From NCBI RefSeq assembly GCF_000176135.1, contig NZ_ACZN01000014.1:1-64000 (forward strand): a stretch of 64,000 bases of DNA, in the 5' to 3' direction. This stretch comes from Vibrio coralliilyticus ATCC BAA-450 (GTDB taxonomy: Bacteria; Pseudomonadota; Gammaproteobacteria; Enterobacterales; Vibrionaceae). Position 1 is the first letter of the stretch. Each line of letters opens with the position of its first letter. The translations under genes and the position numbers were made by a program. A model generated the notes under the pieces. It was not told where the DNA came from. It did no database searches and worked only from the letters and a program-made list of their open reading frames with translations. Shown here piece after piece: positions 28,716 to 37,346 of this stretch.

Positions 28716-29495
28716 CTAAACAAATAAACGCAATAAGTCGCCGAAGTATTCCATATCCTGCTCCATGAAGCGAAGTAACACGCTAAGATAAATGGTTAAC
28801 ATCGCCATGCCCACCAAGCACTTTATGGGGATAGACAACACAAATACTTGCATTTGTGGGGAATAAAGACCCAAAAGGGCCATAGCAAACTCAATGAACA
28901 ACATCACCACAATAAGCGGAGCTGCATATAGAATCATTTTTGTGAACGTAATACTGATATTTGCCAGCCACTGCTGGTTCATGTCAGGAGAAAAGGCGGG
29001 AGTCCATCTAAGAGGAGGCCATGCCCTATAACTGTTCCAGATGGTATCGAGCAATACATTGACCCCAACAACCTCAATCAACACGATGATCGCGCATTGC
29101 TGCAACATATGTGATAAAGGCGAGCTGACACCGGATAGCAACGGGTTAAATTGCCCACCAATCAATGCCCCTCGTTGGTTGTCAAAGAGAGCGCCTACCG
29201 AGTCAAACAACCAAAAAGGCATCGCCATGAGTGCCCCAATCACAATACCCAGCACCAGCTCTTTCAACAGCAGAAAACTCAGCTGATTTGATGCCATCGT
29301 ATGCAAGGCGTCATCACCGTAAATTAATGGTGCGATAAACATGCACAAGGCAAACGCTACTCCATAACGTATCACGCCTTTCAGCTCTCGCGAAGAAAAG
29401 AGAGGAACCATTATTACGATGGGCAAAACCCGTGCTAATGCGACCGACAAGGTTTTCAGCCATAGCAGCCCATCCATCATCTCATTCATAGACAT
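28716..29495 (-). CDS. sctT: T3SS export gate protein SctT (HrcT/YscT/FliR family)
   Basis: 259 residues with six or so hydrophobic helices. The conserved core includes ELVLGIVIGALMAMPFW and DNQRGA. Forms the export gate with SctR and SctS. Starts 3 bases after the sctS stop. Confidence 0.94.
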   Translation of the reverse strand: MSMNEMMDGLLWLKTLSVALARVLPIVIMVPLFSSRELKGVIRYGVAFALCMFIAPLIYGDDALHTMASNQLSFLLLKELVLGIVIGALMAMPFWLFDSVGALFDNQRGALIGGQFNPLLSGVSSPLSHMLQQCAIIVLIEVVGVNVLLDTIWNSYRAWPPLRWTPAFSPDMNQQWLANISITFTKMILYAAPLIVVMLFIEFAMALLGLYSPQMQVFVLSIPIKCLVGMAMLTIYLSVLLRFMEQDMEYFGDLLRLFV

Positions 29496-29498
29496 CTT

Positions 29499-29756
29499 CT
29501 ACCATCCCAATGAGACCGCCCGAAAAATGTGCTCGGTCAGTTCAATCACTTCAACAGACATCCATCGCCCCGTCATCACCAATGTCAACCCCACTGAGAT
29601 CAACTTAATAACGAATGGCAGAGTTTGATCTTGGAGCTGCATCAATGCTTGGATCAGGGACACCAATACACCAACCCCAGAGGCGACGATAAGGCAAGGT
29701 AAGGAGAGCACAACAACCAACCACAAGGATTGAGCAAAAACGGTCAAAATATCCAT
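29499..29756 (-). CDS. sctS: T3SS export gate protein SctS (HrcS/FliQ family)
   Basis: 85 residues from ATG 29756 (AGGAA six bases upstream), the usual FliQ/SctS size. An earlier in-frame start would run into sctR and is rejected. Two membrane helices flank the conserved LIQALMQLQDQTLPFVIKL segment. Confidence 0.93.
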   Translation of the reverse strand: MDILTVFAQSLWLVVVLSLPCLIVASGVGVLVSLIQALMQLQDQTLPFVIKLISVGLTLVMTGRWMSVEVIELTEHIFRAVSLGW

Positions 29757-29764
29757 AAGGTTTC

Positions 29765-30415
29765 CTACAGGTACGTATAGATAAGCGATTCCAACAGTTT
29801 TGCCCAACCGTCCACAAGAACAAACAACAGTATTTTAATTGGGACAGTGACTGTAATGGGTGCGACCATTTGCATACCGAGTGCCAATAGGATGTTAGAT
29901 ACAATAAGGTCTATCACCACAAACGGAATATATATGAGAAAGCCAATCTTGAACCCTGCTTGAAGCTCTGAGATAACAAAGGAAGGCAAAAGAATAAAGA
30001 AGCTCTCGTTGGTCATCGACTGAGACATGCGTGCTGGCCACATCTCACGCGCTGTGCTTTTCAGCCGCTCACTGATTTGCGTATCTACGTTTGATGCCAT
30101 AAAGCCCATTAGTGGCGTCTTGATTCTATCTATAGTCTCCACAATCTGATCTTCGTTTAAAGCGCCGGATTCTGTACCTTTAACTGAATTTTGGATCTCG
30201 GAAAATACGGGCGCCATCACGAAGAAAGTCGCTGCTAGTGCAATACTGTAAACCGCCATCGAAGGAGGGACTTGCTGCACGCCCAACGCATTTCGTACGA
30301 TCATCAACACCATGGCTATTTTTAAAAATGCCGTTGTAGTGATGAACATAAGAGGAATTAGAGACATCGCTCCGAGAAATAGGGCCAAAGTTACAGGGTT
30401 GCCGTCCAACGACAT
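29765..30415 (-). CDS. sctR: T3SS export gate protein SctR (HrcR/FliP family)
   Basis: 216 residues from ATG 30415, which overlaps the sctQb stop as TAATG. Membrane helices at both ends flank a periplasmic loop. Conserved signatures include RNALGVQQVPPSMAVYSIAL and, near the end, GWAKLLESL. Core of the export gate. Confidence 0.95.
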   Translation of the reverse strand: MSLDGNPVTLALFLGAMSLIPLMFITTTAFLKIAMVLMIVRNALGVQQVPPSMAVYSIALAATFFVMAPVFSEIQNSVKGTESGALNEDQIVETIDRIKTPLMGFMASNVDTQISERLKSTAREMWPARMSQSMTNESFFILLPSFVISELQAGFKIGFLIYIPFVVIDLIVSNILLALGMQMVAPITVTVPIKILLFVLVDGWAKLLESLIYTYL

Positions 30416-30735
30416 TACGATATACCTCGCCAACGCTTGATTTTAAACCCCATCACTCCAGCCACATCGACCAACTCTCCATAAGCAACTACGCCTTCAG
30501 CATCGGTTAAGTACGCTTCACCCACACCAACGCCACTGAGCATCAACACACTACCCGGTCCCACCTGTGCCCATTCCGAAAGTGGCAAGCGAACACGTCC
30601 AATCTCCAACCCCAAATTTACTGTTATACGGCCTGTCTGATCGTTAGGCATATCCGATTCCGAACTTAAATGTTCATCTGAACCACCCAGTAGCAAGGCG
30701 CTGTCTTCACTCTTAACGTCATCCTGTCCGTCCAT
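30415..30735 (-). CDS. T3SS C-ring protein SctQ, C-terminal subunit (HrcQb)
   Basis: 106 residues ending in a SpoA domain (ITVNLGLEIGRVRLPLSEW, then YGELVDVAGVMGFKI). In P. syringae sctQ is split into hrcQA and hrcQB, and the same split is seen here: this is the HrcQB equivalent, a separate gene whose ATG overlaps the upstream stop (TAATG). The acidic N-terminal 35 residues are variable. Confidence 0.9.
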   Translation of the reverse strand: MDGQDDVKSEDSALLLGGSDEHLSSESDMPNDQTGRITVNLGLEIGRVRLPLSEWAQVGPGSVLMLSGVGVGEAYLTDAEGVVAYGELVDVAGVMGFKIKRWRGIS

Positions 30736-31457
30736 TATTCCTCCTTTAGGTTCAACACTGTGATTCGATATTGTTCATTGCACGCACTAACTCGACAGGG
30801 TGACAGTTTTAAACTGCCAAAACGCACAGTGCCTCCAATATCCCCCTTCAACTGGACATCATGAAACAGTAATACATCGCCAACAGAAAGCTGTGAGATT
30901 TCGTCAGATGACAGCGCAAGTTCCGCGATCCTAGCAGAGTACTCTTGTATGATTGCAGAGTTCGAAAGATCGACAGAACCACTTCGAGCGCGTTTTAAGA
31001 GGGGAATGAATTCTTCAGTCACTAGTGCTCGGAATTCATAATCTTGTCGGTCAAAACCCAGCTGTATCACAACAGGTATCGCTTTATCTAACCAAGGTGG
31101 GCGTGTGGTCGTCGCAGGCCTCATACAATGAAACGCTTCATACACGAGTGGTGAGGATGATTGCAAACTTACATGACTACGCACCGCGTAACTAAGAGCT
31201 TCGAACTCCTTTGATTGAGACCATTCTTCAGCAGGATATGGATTCATTAGGCTCATAAAAATCGAGTAATGCTCGATTGCAATAGGCCCCCAACGACTGA
31301 AATACCAATCGTAGCTACAAGAGCAAAATGCATGGTCTGCATTCTTTAGAATCACGGTAGGTATGTTCTCAGGTTCATTTAGGATAACACCCGCTGACAA
31401 TAGCTGTGTCGCCTCTGCCTGCTTGTACGTGAGTGATTTAACTGTCCACATATTCAT
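30735..31457 (-). CDS. T3SS C-ring protein SctQ, N-terminal subunit (HrcQa)
   Basis: 240 residues corresponding to the N-terminal and middle part of a full-length SctQ. The end (LSVGDVLLFHDVQLKGDIGGTVRFGSLKL) resembles the first SpoA domain. Coupled to sctP (ATGA overlap) and to the HrcQb-like gene (TAATG). The two proteins are expected to assemble into the cytoplasmic sorting platform. The split form points to an Hrp1-type ancestry. Confidence 0.85.
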   Translation of the reverse strand: MNMWTVKSLTYKQAEATQLLSAGVILNEPENIPTVILKNADHAFCSCSYDWYFSRWGPIAIEHYSIFMSLMNPYPAEEWSQSKEFEALSYAVRSHVSLQSSSPLVYEAFHCMRPATTTRPPWLDKAIPVVIQLGFDRQDYEFRALVTEEFIPLLKRARSGSVDLSNSAIIQEYSARIAELALSSDEISQLSVGDVLLFHDVQLKGDIGGTVRFGSLKLSPCRVSACNEQYRITVLNLKEE

Positions 31458-31879
31458 CCCTGTATTAAATAACTACAGACATCGACCTGTACGTCAGATT
31501 TCATCTGACGAGACAATGCGGCAGATAATGTCGAGCGATGTCGATGTAAAAAGGCGGCAGATGCTTCTTGGCCATGTGAAAGTTGAATGGACGTGCAGCA
31601 TTCGGACAGTTGCCGGATCCGAAACTCCAGCAGACCGAAATTCGGTGTAACGATGGTCACAGACAGAGCGTACTGAGGCAGCTGTTCAAGACCATACTGA
31701 ATATCTCTAGCGATTTCTTCGATACTTTCTTCACATAACGTATCGTTGGAAAGAGGGCGGTTCAATGCGACCGCCCAAACTCCCGCCAGTCGACGCTGCA
31801 ATTGACTCCTAAATGAAAGGCGGTGAAGTTTATCTTCTCTAACAACACGGCTGATTGATGTTTTAGCCACTCGAGCCAT
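31454..31879 (-). CDS. sctP: probable T3SS needle-length regulator SctP (HrpP-like)
   Basis: 141 residues, small for the family. The C-terminal two thirds show the FliK/HrpP-like alternating pattern (LSVTIVTPNFGLLEFRIRQL, SRQMKSDVQVDVCSYL). Its place between sctO and sctQ is where hrpP lies in Hrp1 clusters. The N-terminal ruler part is very short, suggesting the function differs from long rulers such as YscP. Confidence 0.7.
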   Translation of the reverse strand: MARVAKTSISRVVREDKLHRLSFRSQLQRRLAGVWAVALNRPLSNDTLCEESIEEIARDIQYGLEQLPQYALSVTIVTPNFGLLEFRIRQLSECCTSIQLSHGQEASAAFLHRHRSTLSAALSRQMKSDVQVDVCSYLIQG

Positions 31880-31880
31880 G

Positions 31881-32336
31881 CTAAGCCTCCTTCCCTAACA
31901 AGGCTTGAATTTTCTCTTCCTGGTGCTCTAAGTCATTTAACGTTTGTTCCAAACTGCGTTTTTCAGACAAAAGCATGTCTAGTTCACTTTCTTTCGCTTG
32001 AATCGTCATTTGCTCCGTGGTGTTTTGAGTTTTGAGAGCCATAACCTTACGATTCACCTGCATAATATCATCCAGCCCTGTACGTTGACCTGCGACTGCT
32101 AAGAGGATCTCTTTTTCAAGAGATGCTCGCGCTCGGCAATTGCGTGCAAATTTCATGGAGAGGGAGTCGAGCTCAGTTTGAGCTGCAGTGCATCGGCGTC
32201 GATAGGCCAAAACTTGAGAGGCTAAAATACGTTTTTTGATAGCTTTCACCGCTAATAGGTCACATAACGCATCATCATATTCACTCCCCTCAGCTATAGG
32301 AGGCTCACTAGCCCCAGTTTGGCGAGTGATTAACAT
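31881..32336 (-). CDS. sctO: T3SS central stalk protein SctO (HrpO/YscO)
   Basis: 151 residues, almost wholly coiled coil (ASLEKEILLAVAGQRTG, QAKESELDMLLSEKRSLEQ). SctO proteins resemble FliJ and connect the SctN ATPase to SctV. It overlaps sctN by 7 bases, the standard order. Confidence 0.85.
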   Translation of the reverse strand: MLITRQTGASEPPIAEGSEYDDALCDLLAVKAIKKRILASQVLAYRRRCTAAQTELDSLSMKFARNCRARASLEKEILLAVAGQRTGLDDIMQVNRKVMALKTQNTTEQMTIQAKESELDMLLSEKRSLEQTLNDLEHQEEKIQALLGKEA

Positions 32337-33682
32337 ATAACCTGCTTGAACTGTTCAAGACAGTTTTCAAAGGGTTGAGGTTCATGCAGAGACTGTTGCA
32401 GGAAGGTCATCATTGCCGCGTGTTGGTCGACCGCCACATCCGTAAGTGGATCGCTTCCAGGTTGATACTCGCCAAGTTTTATTAATAACTCAACGTCTCG
32501 GTAAGCCGCCAGGAGTTCACGAAAGCGGCGCGCTGCTATTTGATGCTCTTGCGTTGTCACGTTTGACATGGTTCGGCTTAAACTTGGGAGAACATCAATG
32601 GCTGGATAATGTCCTCTATCGGCCAACTTACGTGAAAGAATAATGTGACCATCAAGCAACGATCGGGCTTCGTCCGCCACGGGGTCTGCCATTGAGTCCT
32701 GCTCAATTAACACTGTGTAGATAGCTGTGATCGACCCCTTTGATGAGGGACCTGCGCGCTCAAGCAACCTAGGCATTAACGCCGCAACTGAAGGGGGAAA
32801 ACCTCCTCTTCCTGGCGGTTCGCCCGCTGCCAAGCCAATTTCCCGTTGTGCACGTGCAAAACGCGTCAATGAATCGATCATCAAAAGAACTTTTTTCCCT
32901 TGATCACGAAACGCCTCGGCAATAGCCGTTGCCGTGAATGCCGCTCGAGCTCGTTCTGTACTGCTTCTATCGGAAGTAGCGCAAACCAGGACCGTGCGGG
33001 CCTGTAGCTCCTCATCCAACTCATATTCGATGAATTCGTTAAGCTCACGTCCTCGTTCACCTATCAGCCCAAACACAATCACATCGCAGGGCATGCCTCG
33101 GGCAATTTCTGCTATGAGGGTTGTTTTCCCACACCCTGCCCCCGCAAAAAGTCCGACGCGTTGTCCCTCTCCTAGGGTTAGCAAGGCATCGATCGCCCTG
33201 ACACCAGTAGGCATCGGATGAGATATCCTCGGCTTATCGGTTGGATCAATATCATCAATAAGCACCTTGGCCGAGCCGGATTGGGTCACATCTAGCAAAG
33301 AAAACACCCCGCCTTCGCCTTTCATATCTCGACCAAAACCATCCAAGACACGACCTAATGCAAAATCTCCTACTCGAACTCTATGGGGTAGATATAGAGG
33401 GACTAGTTTTGCCCCCGCTTCCACACCATCAAGAGGATTCAATGCAGATAACCATACCTTTTCATCATCAAAGGCCACTACCTCCGCGAGCAGTGTCGCT
33501 GACTTATTCGGCCACACTTCGCACAGGTCACCTATACGGGGTGCAGGAAATCGACTGACGATCAATGTGCCTTGAATGCTGGTTACTTGACCTTCAACTC
33601 GGATCAAAGCAGCCTGTTTCATCTCAGCCAAAATCCGATCTGTCTGGTTATGATATTCCGTCAAGATGGTGTCTATTACCAT
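32330..33682 (-). CDS. sctN: T3SS ATPase SctN (HrcN/FliI family)
   Basis: 450 residues. Walker A is GLFAGAGCGKTTLIAE near residue 175, followed by GLIGERGREL, Walker B VLLMIDSLTRFARAQREIGLAAGEPPGRGG region, and the conserved IDVLPSLSRTM. Hexameric ATPase that unfolds and releases export substrates. Start overlaps the sctD stop. Confidence 0.97.
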   Translation of the reverse strand: MVIDTILTEYHNQTDRILAEMKQAALIRVEGQVTSIQGTLIVSRFPAPRIGDLCEVWPNKSATLLAEVVAFDDEKVWLSALNPLDGVEAGAKLVPLYLPHRVRVGDFALGRVLDGFGRDMKGEGGVFSLLDVTQSGSAKVLIDDIDPTDKPRISHPMPTGVRAIDALLTLGEGQRVGLFAGAGCGKTTLIAEIARGMPCDVIVFGLIGERGRELNEFIEYELDEELQARTVLVCATSDRSSTERARAAFTATAIAEAFRDQGKKVLLMIDSLTRFARAQREIGLAAGEPPGRGGFPPSVAALMPRLLERAGPSSKGSITAIYTVLIEQDSMADPVADEARSLLDGHIILSRKLADRGHYPAIDVLPSLSRTMSNVTTQEHQIAARRFRELLAAYRDVELLIKLGEYQPGSDPLTDVAVDQHAAMMTFLQQSLHEPQPFENCLEQFKQVIC

Positions 33683-34587
33683 GGAAGCGTAACCTCTGAA
33701 GGACCAACAAAAAACACGGTATCGTGACGAATTTCAGACAACCGAAACCCCTCTTTTTCGTCACCGATGAACAAGAAATCACCGCCATCAGTAACAACAT
33801 GAGAATGCGGGCCTCCCACTACGGTCACGATACCAAAAGGTAGGGTTGTCGATAGCAGTTGCGTATCATCAATGACGGACACCAAACTGGTATAATCGTG
33901 CTGAAAACGCCTCAACATACGTTTAAAAACACCATACTGATGCGTCGTCAACTCCCCGCTCATGATTATCTTTTTCTCATCAACGATCTGAGTATCTACA
34001 GCTAAGTTCAATCCACGTTCGTCAAGCATGCTGGTTAGTTTAGCCAGCGAATCTTCAACGTTCAGGGTCGGGGTGGGAGGTTGAAGCTCCAAAACACTCG
34101 GACTAGAATTATCCGTTGTAAATGCGACCAGCAAAAATAGCACCGCTGGCAACGAAATCACTATGGCAGCCCCCACTTTCCAGTGGGACAGAATACTGAA
34201 GTCACGTTGGGAGTTTTCACTATCATCTGATGACGGATGAGCCTCTGCCTGATCATCCCGACCTTTAACGTCTTCAAAGGGATTCTCGAGCCATTCGTCG
34301 TTCGAGTCAGTATATATCAGCCAGACTGAGCCAATACGAAAAGGAGATTTAAGTAACAGCGAATGACCAACCGCTAGTCGCTCATTTGCTAAACCCAATA
34401 CATCCCCTTCTTTTTTGTCGACAATACACTCAGCACCATTAAATAACAGTGTCAGGTGAAAGTCGCATACACCAGTATCTGATACAGTAAGGTCACAGTC
34501 GTCACTCGCTCCTATCACCAGCGTTTCGTCGAGAAGGGGGAAAACTGCTCCTTGATACAACCCTGTAAGTACTCTGATTTCAAGCAT
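33676..34587 (-). CDS. sctD: T3SS inner membrane ring protein SctD (HrpQ/YscD)
   Basis: 303 residues. A cytoplasmic FHA-like domain (about 1-100, LVIGASDDCDLTVSD), an acidic linker, one transmembrane helix (about 133-155) and a periplasmic part with ring-building motifs. Forms the outer of the two inner membrane rings. First gene of the long operon, under the perfect hrp-like box at 34616-34643. Confidence 0.88.
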   Translation of the reverse strand: MLEIRVLTGLYQGAVFPLLDETLVIGASDDCDLTVSDTGVCDFHLTLLFNGAECIVDKKEGDVLGLANERLAVGHSLLLKSPFRIGSVWLIYTDSNDEWLENPFEDVKGRDDQAEAHPSSDDSENSQRDFSILSHWKVGAAIVISLPAVLFLLVAFTTDNSSPSVLELQPPTPTLNVEDSLAKLTSMLDERGLNLAVDTQIVDEKKIIMSGELTTHQYGVFKRMLRRFQHDYTSLVSVIDDTQLLSTTLPFGIVTVVGGPHSHVVTDGGDFLFIGDEKEGFRLSEIRHDTVFFVGPSEVTLPW

Positions 34588-34615
34588 TGGGATCTCATAC
34601 TAAAGTTACGACCAT

Positions 34616-34643
34616 TAAGTGGTATGCCGGAGCAGTTAGTTCC
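34616..34643 (-). promoter_or_regulatory. HrpL-like ECF promoter of the sctD-to-sctU operon
   Basis: Minus strand GGAACT, 15 bases, CCACTTA: the best match in the window to the classical hrp box. It drives the core export apparatus operon. Confidence 0.82.
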
Positions 34644-34662
34644 CTAGATGCCATAGAATTTT

Positions 34663-35775
34663 TTATGCTGCCCTAATCGTGATAACAACAACGCCTCTGT
34701 TATTGTTTTGGCCTTGACCAAATAGCTGATCATTGTTGAACGAATGGACATTTTTGATTGAGTCACCTAGATTCGTTTGGTTCGGATTGTTAATCCGATC
34801 ATTCATATTGTTCAGCGTATTGTAGAGCTGGGAAAGCAAAGATAGCGCGTCAAGGACTTTCTCTCTGTCGCTCTTTTCATCCGGCTCCGTCGCGTTTACG
34901 TTATTTGATGTTATTCCCATTTGCTCAAACATCTCTTTCACACTACTCAAGTAGTCTTCGAAAGTTCGGCTGTTGGGATTATTGGCATACATATCGTTGA
35001 GAAAGTCTTCCTGATTCGAGATTCCCCACGGTTGGTTTTTGATAGCTGTTTCTATATCATTCACAATGGCATCATTCGATGCTTTCTTGTCTTCCTCAAG
35101 CGTCTCCCAGCCATTATCGGAATTCAAGAAATAGTTACCATCTCGTACCTGGAGCTCTAAGGCTGCGTCATCATTGACTGTTCCACCGGAATAATTAATA
35201 TTATTGTACTCCTTCACTTCGAGATCGCCTTTTTGATCGCTATCTATCCCTTCAATGTACCAACCGCTGCCATCTGGTTCCTCAATTGCGAGCGATGTAG
35301 CTAACGTTTCACCATTACTGGTCGGTGTTGTATGAATATGAAGCTTCGTACCATCATCTAGCTCAATCGACATGTCTTTTTTGAAATCGAAATCTGTATC
35401 TCCATCATTTCCTATATCAAAGTGCGGATCACCGTAAATACGAAACGAATCTTCTGGATTCTGCTTGTCGATCACTTCAATTTCAGAGGAAGACTCGTCT
35501 ATATTAATGGTGTAGCGATCGTTTTCTAAGGTCGCCTTTCCGGAGCTAGGCTCATAAGACTTCAGGTCATAAGAGGACCCATCATCTGGCTCAACAGGTC
35601 CTCCCCAACTACTCCCATTGCTGCTGGTTGTATCATTTGAGCTATTTGTCTGAGTATTAGGACCACCCCGACTCACTTGATTTCTGTGCATTTCTGTATT
35701 GTTTGACTGATGTTGATGCGATTGTGTGTTAACCGACCAGCTGATCTGAAATGAGTTGATTTCTGCCATAATCAT
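34663..35775 (-). CDS. secreted protein with MIIA (DUF1521) calcium-induced autocleavage domain
   Basis: 370 residues from ATG 35775 (AAGGAG five bases upstream). A long polar Asn/Ser/Gln-rich N-terminus suits T3SS secretion. The middle contains the MIIA hallmark GDPHFDIGNDGDTDFDF near residues 130-146, then ELDDGTKLHIHTTPTSNG. From published work as I recall it, NopE1 of Bradyrhizobium (a T3SS effector) and a Vibrio coralliilyticus protein cleave themselves between Asp and Pro of GD-PHFD when calcium binds. The cluster of Asp residues could form the metal site. The C-terminal third is helical. It follows the pilin-like gene, so it is probably made in quantity and exported. Confidence 0.85.
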   Translation of the reverse strand: MIMAEINSFQISWSVNTQSHQHQSNNTEMHRNQVSRGGPNTQTNSSNDTTSSNGSSWGGPVEPDDGSSYDLKSYEPSSGKATLENDRYTINIDESSSEIEVIDKQNPEDSFRIYGDPHFDIGNDGDTDFDFKKDMSIELDDGTKLHIHTTPTSNGETLATSLAIEEPDGSGWYIEGIDSDQKGDLEVKEYNNINYSGGTVNDDAALELQVRDGNYFLNSDNGWETLEEDKKASNDAIVNDIETAIKNQPWGISNQEDFLNDMYANNPNSRTFEDYLSSVKEMFEQMGITSNNVNATEPDEKSDREKVLDALSLLSQLYNTLNNMNDRINNPNQTNLGDSIKNVHSFNNDQLFGQGQNNNRGVVVITIRAA

Positions 35776-35802
35776 CGCCGCTCCTTTATAGATAAAAGCT
35801 GA

Positions 35803-35822
35803 CAGGGGGAGCATTCCCCCTG
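35803..35822. terminator. hairpin between the pilin-like gene and the MIIA gene
   Basis: Inverted repeat CAGGGGGA / TCCCCCTG with a 4-base loop, just after the stop of the pilin-like gene. The minus-strand transcript lacks a clean U-tract, so this is likely a partial terminator that keeps the first gene's mRNA more abundant. Confidence 0.65.
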
Positions 35823-35828
35823 CCATAA

Positions 35829-36056
35829 TTAATACTGAATGGATTTTGCAGCCTTTGTAGCTGCATTTCCGGATTTCGTCGCCGAATCCATTGCACCATC
35901 CATAATTGAGTTCATCGTATCGTTGATCAATTTCGTAGAGTCGGCTTCCGCTTTGATTGCCGTCGTCTGCGCCATGGTCTGATCCATTTTTTGCATCGCG
36001 GCATAACTTGCTTGTACTGATTGACTGCCACCACCAACGCCATTCATACCATTCAT
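35829..36056 (-). CDS. small secreted helical protein, Hrp pilin/needle candidate
   Basis: 75 residues from ATG 36056, which has AGGAG seven bases upstream; longer in-frame starts would run through the promoter. No Cys, Gly/Ser/Asn-rich N-terminus, then Ala/Met/Lys/Asp-rich amphipathic helix with small residues (DSATKSGNAATKAAKSIQY at the end). Size and composition resemble Hrp pilins (HrpA) or NopA, a very diverse group, so homology is not shown. First gene after a strong hrp-like box, followed by a hairpin, as for abundant structural subunits. It could be the extracellular filament while one of the other small proteins forms the needle. Confidence 0.55.
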   Translation of the reverse strand: MNGMNGVGGGSQSVQASYAAMQKMDQTMAQTTAIKAEADSTKLINDTMNSIMDGAMDSATKSGNAATKAAKSIQY

Positions 36057-36113
36057 AAATATTCTCCTAACTGAAAACAAATTATTTAGATGCTCGACTT
36101 TGCATCCAATAAT

Positions 36114-36141
36114 TAAGTCGTAAATAGAAAAAATTGGTTCC
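36114..36141 (-). promoter_or_regulatory. HrpL-like ECF promoter for the pilin-like gene
   Basis: Minus strand GGAACC, 15 bases, CGACTTA, 57 bases before the ATG at 36056. Confidence 0.75.
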
Positions 36142-36163
36142 AAAGTAATTAGTCATCTACATT

Positions 36164-37135
36164 TTATTTTTGAGAACATTGTTTAGGGGAAATATTAAGC
36201 TTGCTGATTTTGTAATATAGTGTTCTTTTGGGTAGCCCTAAATCCCTAGCAACAATATCTATTTCTCCTTGATTGAAATCCACTGACTCCTGAATAATGT
36301 TTTTTTCATGTTCAATCATTTGTTGTTTTAATGTTCGAAGTCCTTGCTTTCTTCGCTGAGTGAAAATCGGTAGGCCAATTACAATACGCTCTGCACAGAA
36401 CCGGAGCTCTCGAACATTTCCCGGCCAAGAATAGTGCAGCAATTGGCAGCGCAGAGCCCCCGAGATTTCGGGAACATCAGAGGATATTTTTTGAGAAAAT
36501 TGGGTCATAAATTTGGAAAACATCGGTAGAATGCACGAACGATGCTCTCGGAGCGGAGTAACGTGCAGTTCCACCGTGCTCAACCGATAAAACAAGTCCT
36601 GACGAAACGTTCCTTGCCCCACAAGCTGGCTTAAAGGCGTTTTCGTAGATGTTATGACCCGCAAATTCAGTGTTTTTTCCACAGTGGATCCCAGCCTCAC
36701 GACTGCTCGTTGCTCCAAGACCCTAAGCAACTTTACTTGCAAAGACAGAGGCATACTGTCAATCTCATCCAGATAGAGCGTGCCATTGTGCGATGACTCT
36801 ATCAACCCTGATCGTGACACGCGTGCACCAGTAAACGCCCCGGCATTCACTCCAAACAACTCACTCTCCGCAATCGTTTCAGGTAACGCAGCACAATGAA
36901 TAGCGACGAATCGCCCTGACCGACCCGACTTGCGATGAATAAGCATGGCCAGCGTGTCTTTTCCGGTCCCAGTTTCACCTTCCAATACGATGTCAATCGG
37001 CAGCTTTGAGAGATAATTTACTGCCCGCTCCGACTCAAAGTTTGGACCTATGGATAACTTATCGAGGTTAGGTTCAGCTGAGTCGTGATTACTGTTAATT
37101 GGTATGCCAATCATCGGTCGATCCTCTCCCAGCAT
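36164..37135 (-). CDS. HrpS-like sigma-54-dependent activator
   Basis: 323 residues with no receiver or sensor domain, the HrpR/HrpS architecture. An AAA+ domain starts at once: Walker A GETGTGKD (53-60), GAFTGA sigma-54 contact loop (99-104), Walker B LYLDEID, and a Fis-type HTH at the end (DIVARDLGLPKRTLYYKI). Expected to activate sigma-54 promoters without phosphorylation; the one I find is at 26362-26376 before an ECF factor. Start 37135 has GGGGAGG close by; ATG 37114 is an alternative. An hrp-like box upstream suggests positive feedback. Confidence 0.9.
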   Translation of the reverse strand: MLGEDRPMIGIPINSNHDSAEPNLDKLSIGPNFESERAVNYLSKLPIDIVLEGETGTGKDTLAMLIHRKSGRSGRFVAIHCAALPETIAESELFGVNAGAFTGARVSRSGLIESSHNGTLYLDEIDSMPLSLQVKLLRVLEQRAVVRLGSTVEKTLNLRVITSTKTPLSQLVGQGTFRQDLFYRLSTVELHVTPLREHRSCILPMFSKFMTQFSQKISSDVPEISGALRCQLLHYSWPGNVRELRFCAERIVIGLPIFTQRRKQGLRTLKQQMIEHEKNIIQESVDFNQGEIDIVARDLGLPKRTLYYKISKLNISPKQCSQK

Positions 37136-37231
37136 GGTGCCTCCCCACCCAGCACTCTCACAGCCGATCTATTTCCCAATAAATGAGGATATATAAGAGT
37201 AAAGGTAACTTATATTTTAGTACTTAAAATA

Positions 37232-37258
37232 TAAGTTACTCACCAATAAAAAAGTTCC
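37232..37258 (-). promoter_or_regulatory. HrpL-like ECF promoter for the hrpS-like gene
   Basis: Minus strand GGAACT, 14 bases, TAACTTA. Weaker -10 match; it lies about 97 bases before the start at 37135, in an AT-rich region shared with tadV. Confidence 0.5.
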
Positions 37259-37346
37259 AATTTATATATCTTAAAACACTTAAAAATTCATATTTACAAA
37301 AAAAAAGCCTTAGGTATAATGATACAAAAACAACCTAGTTATAAAA

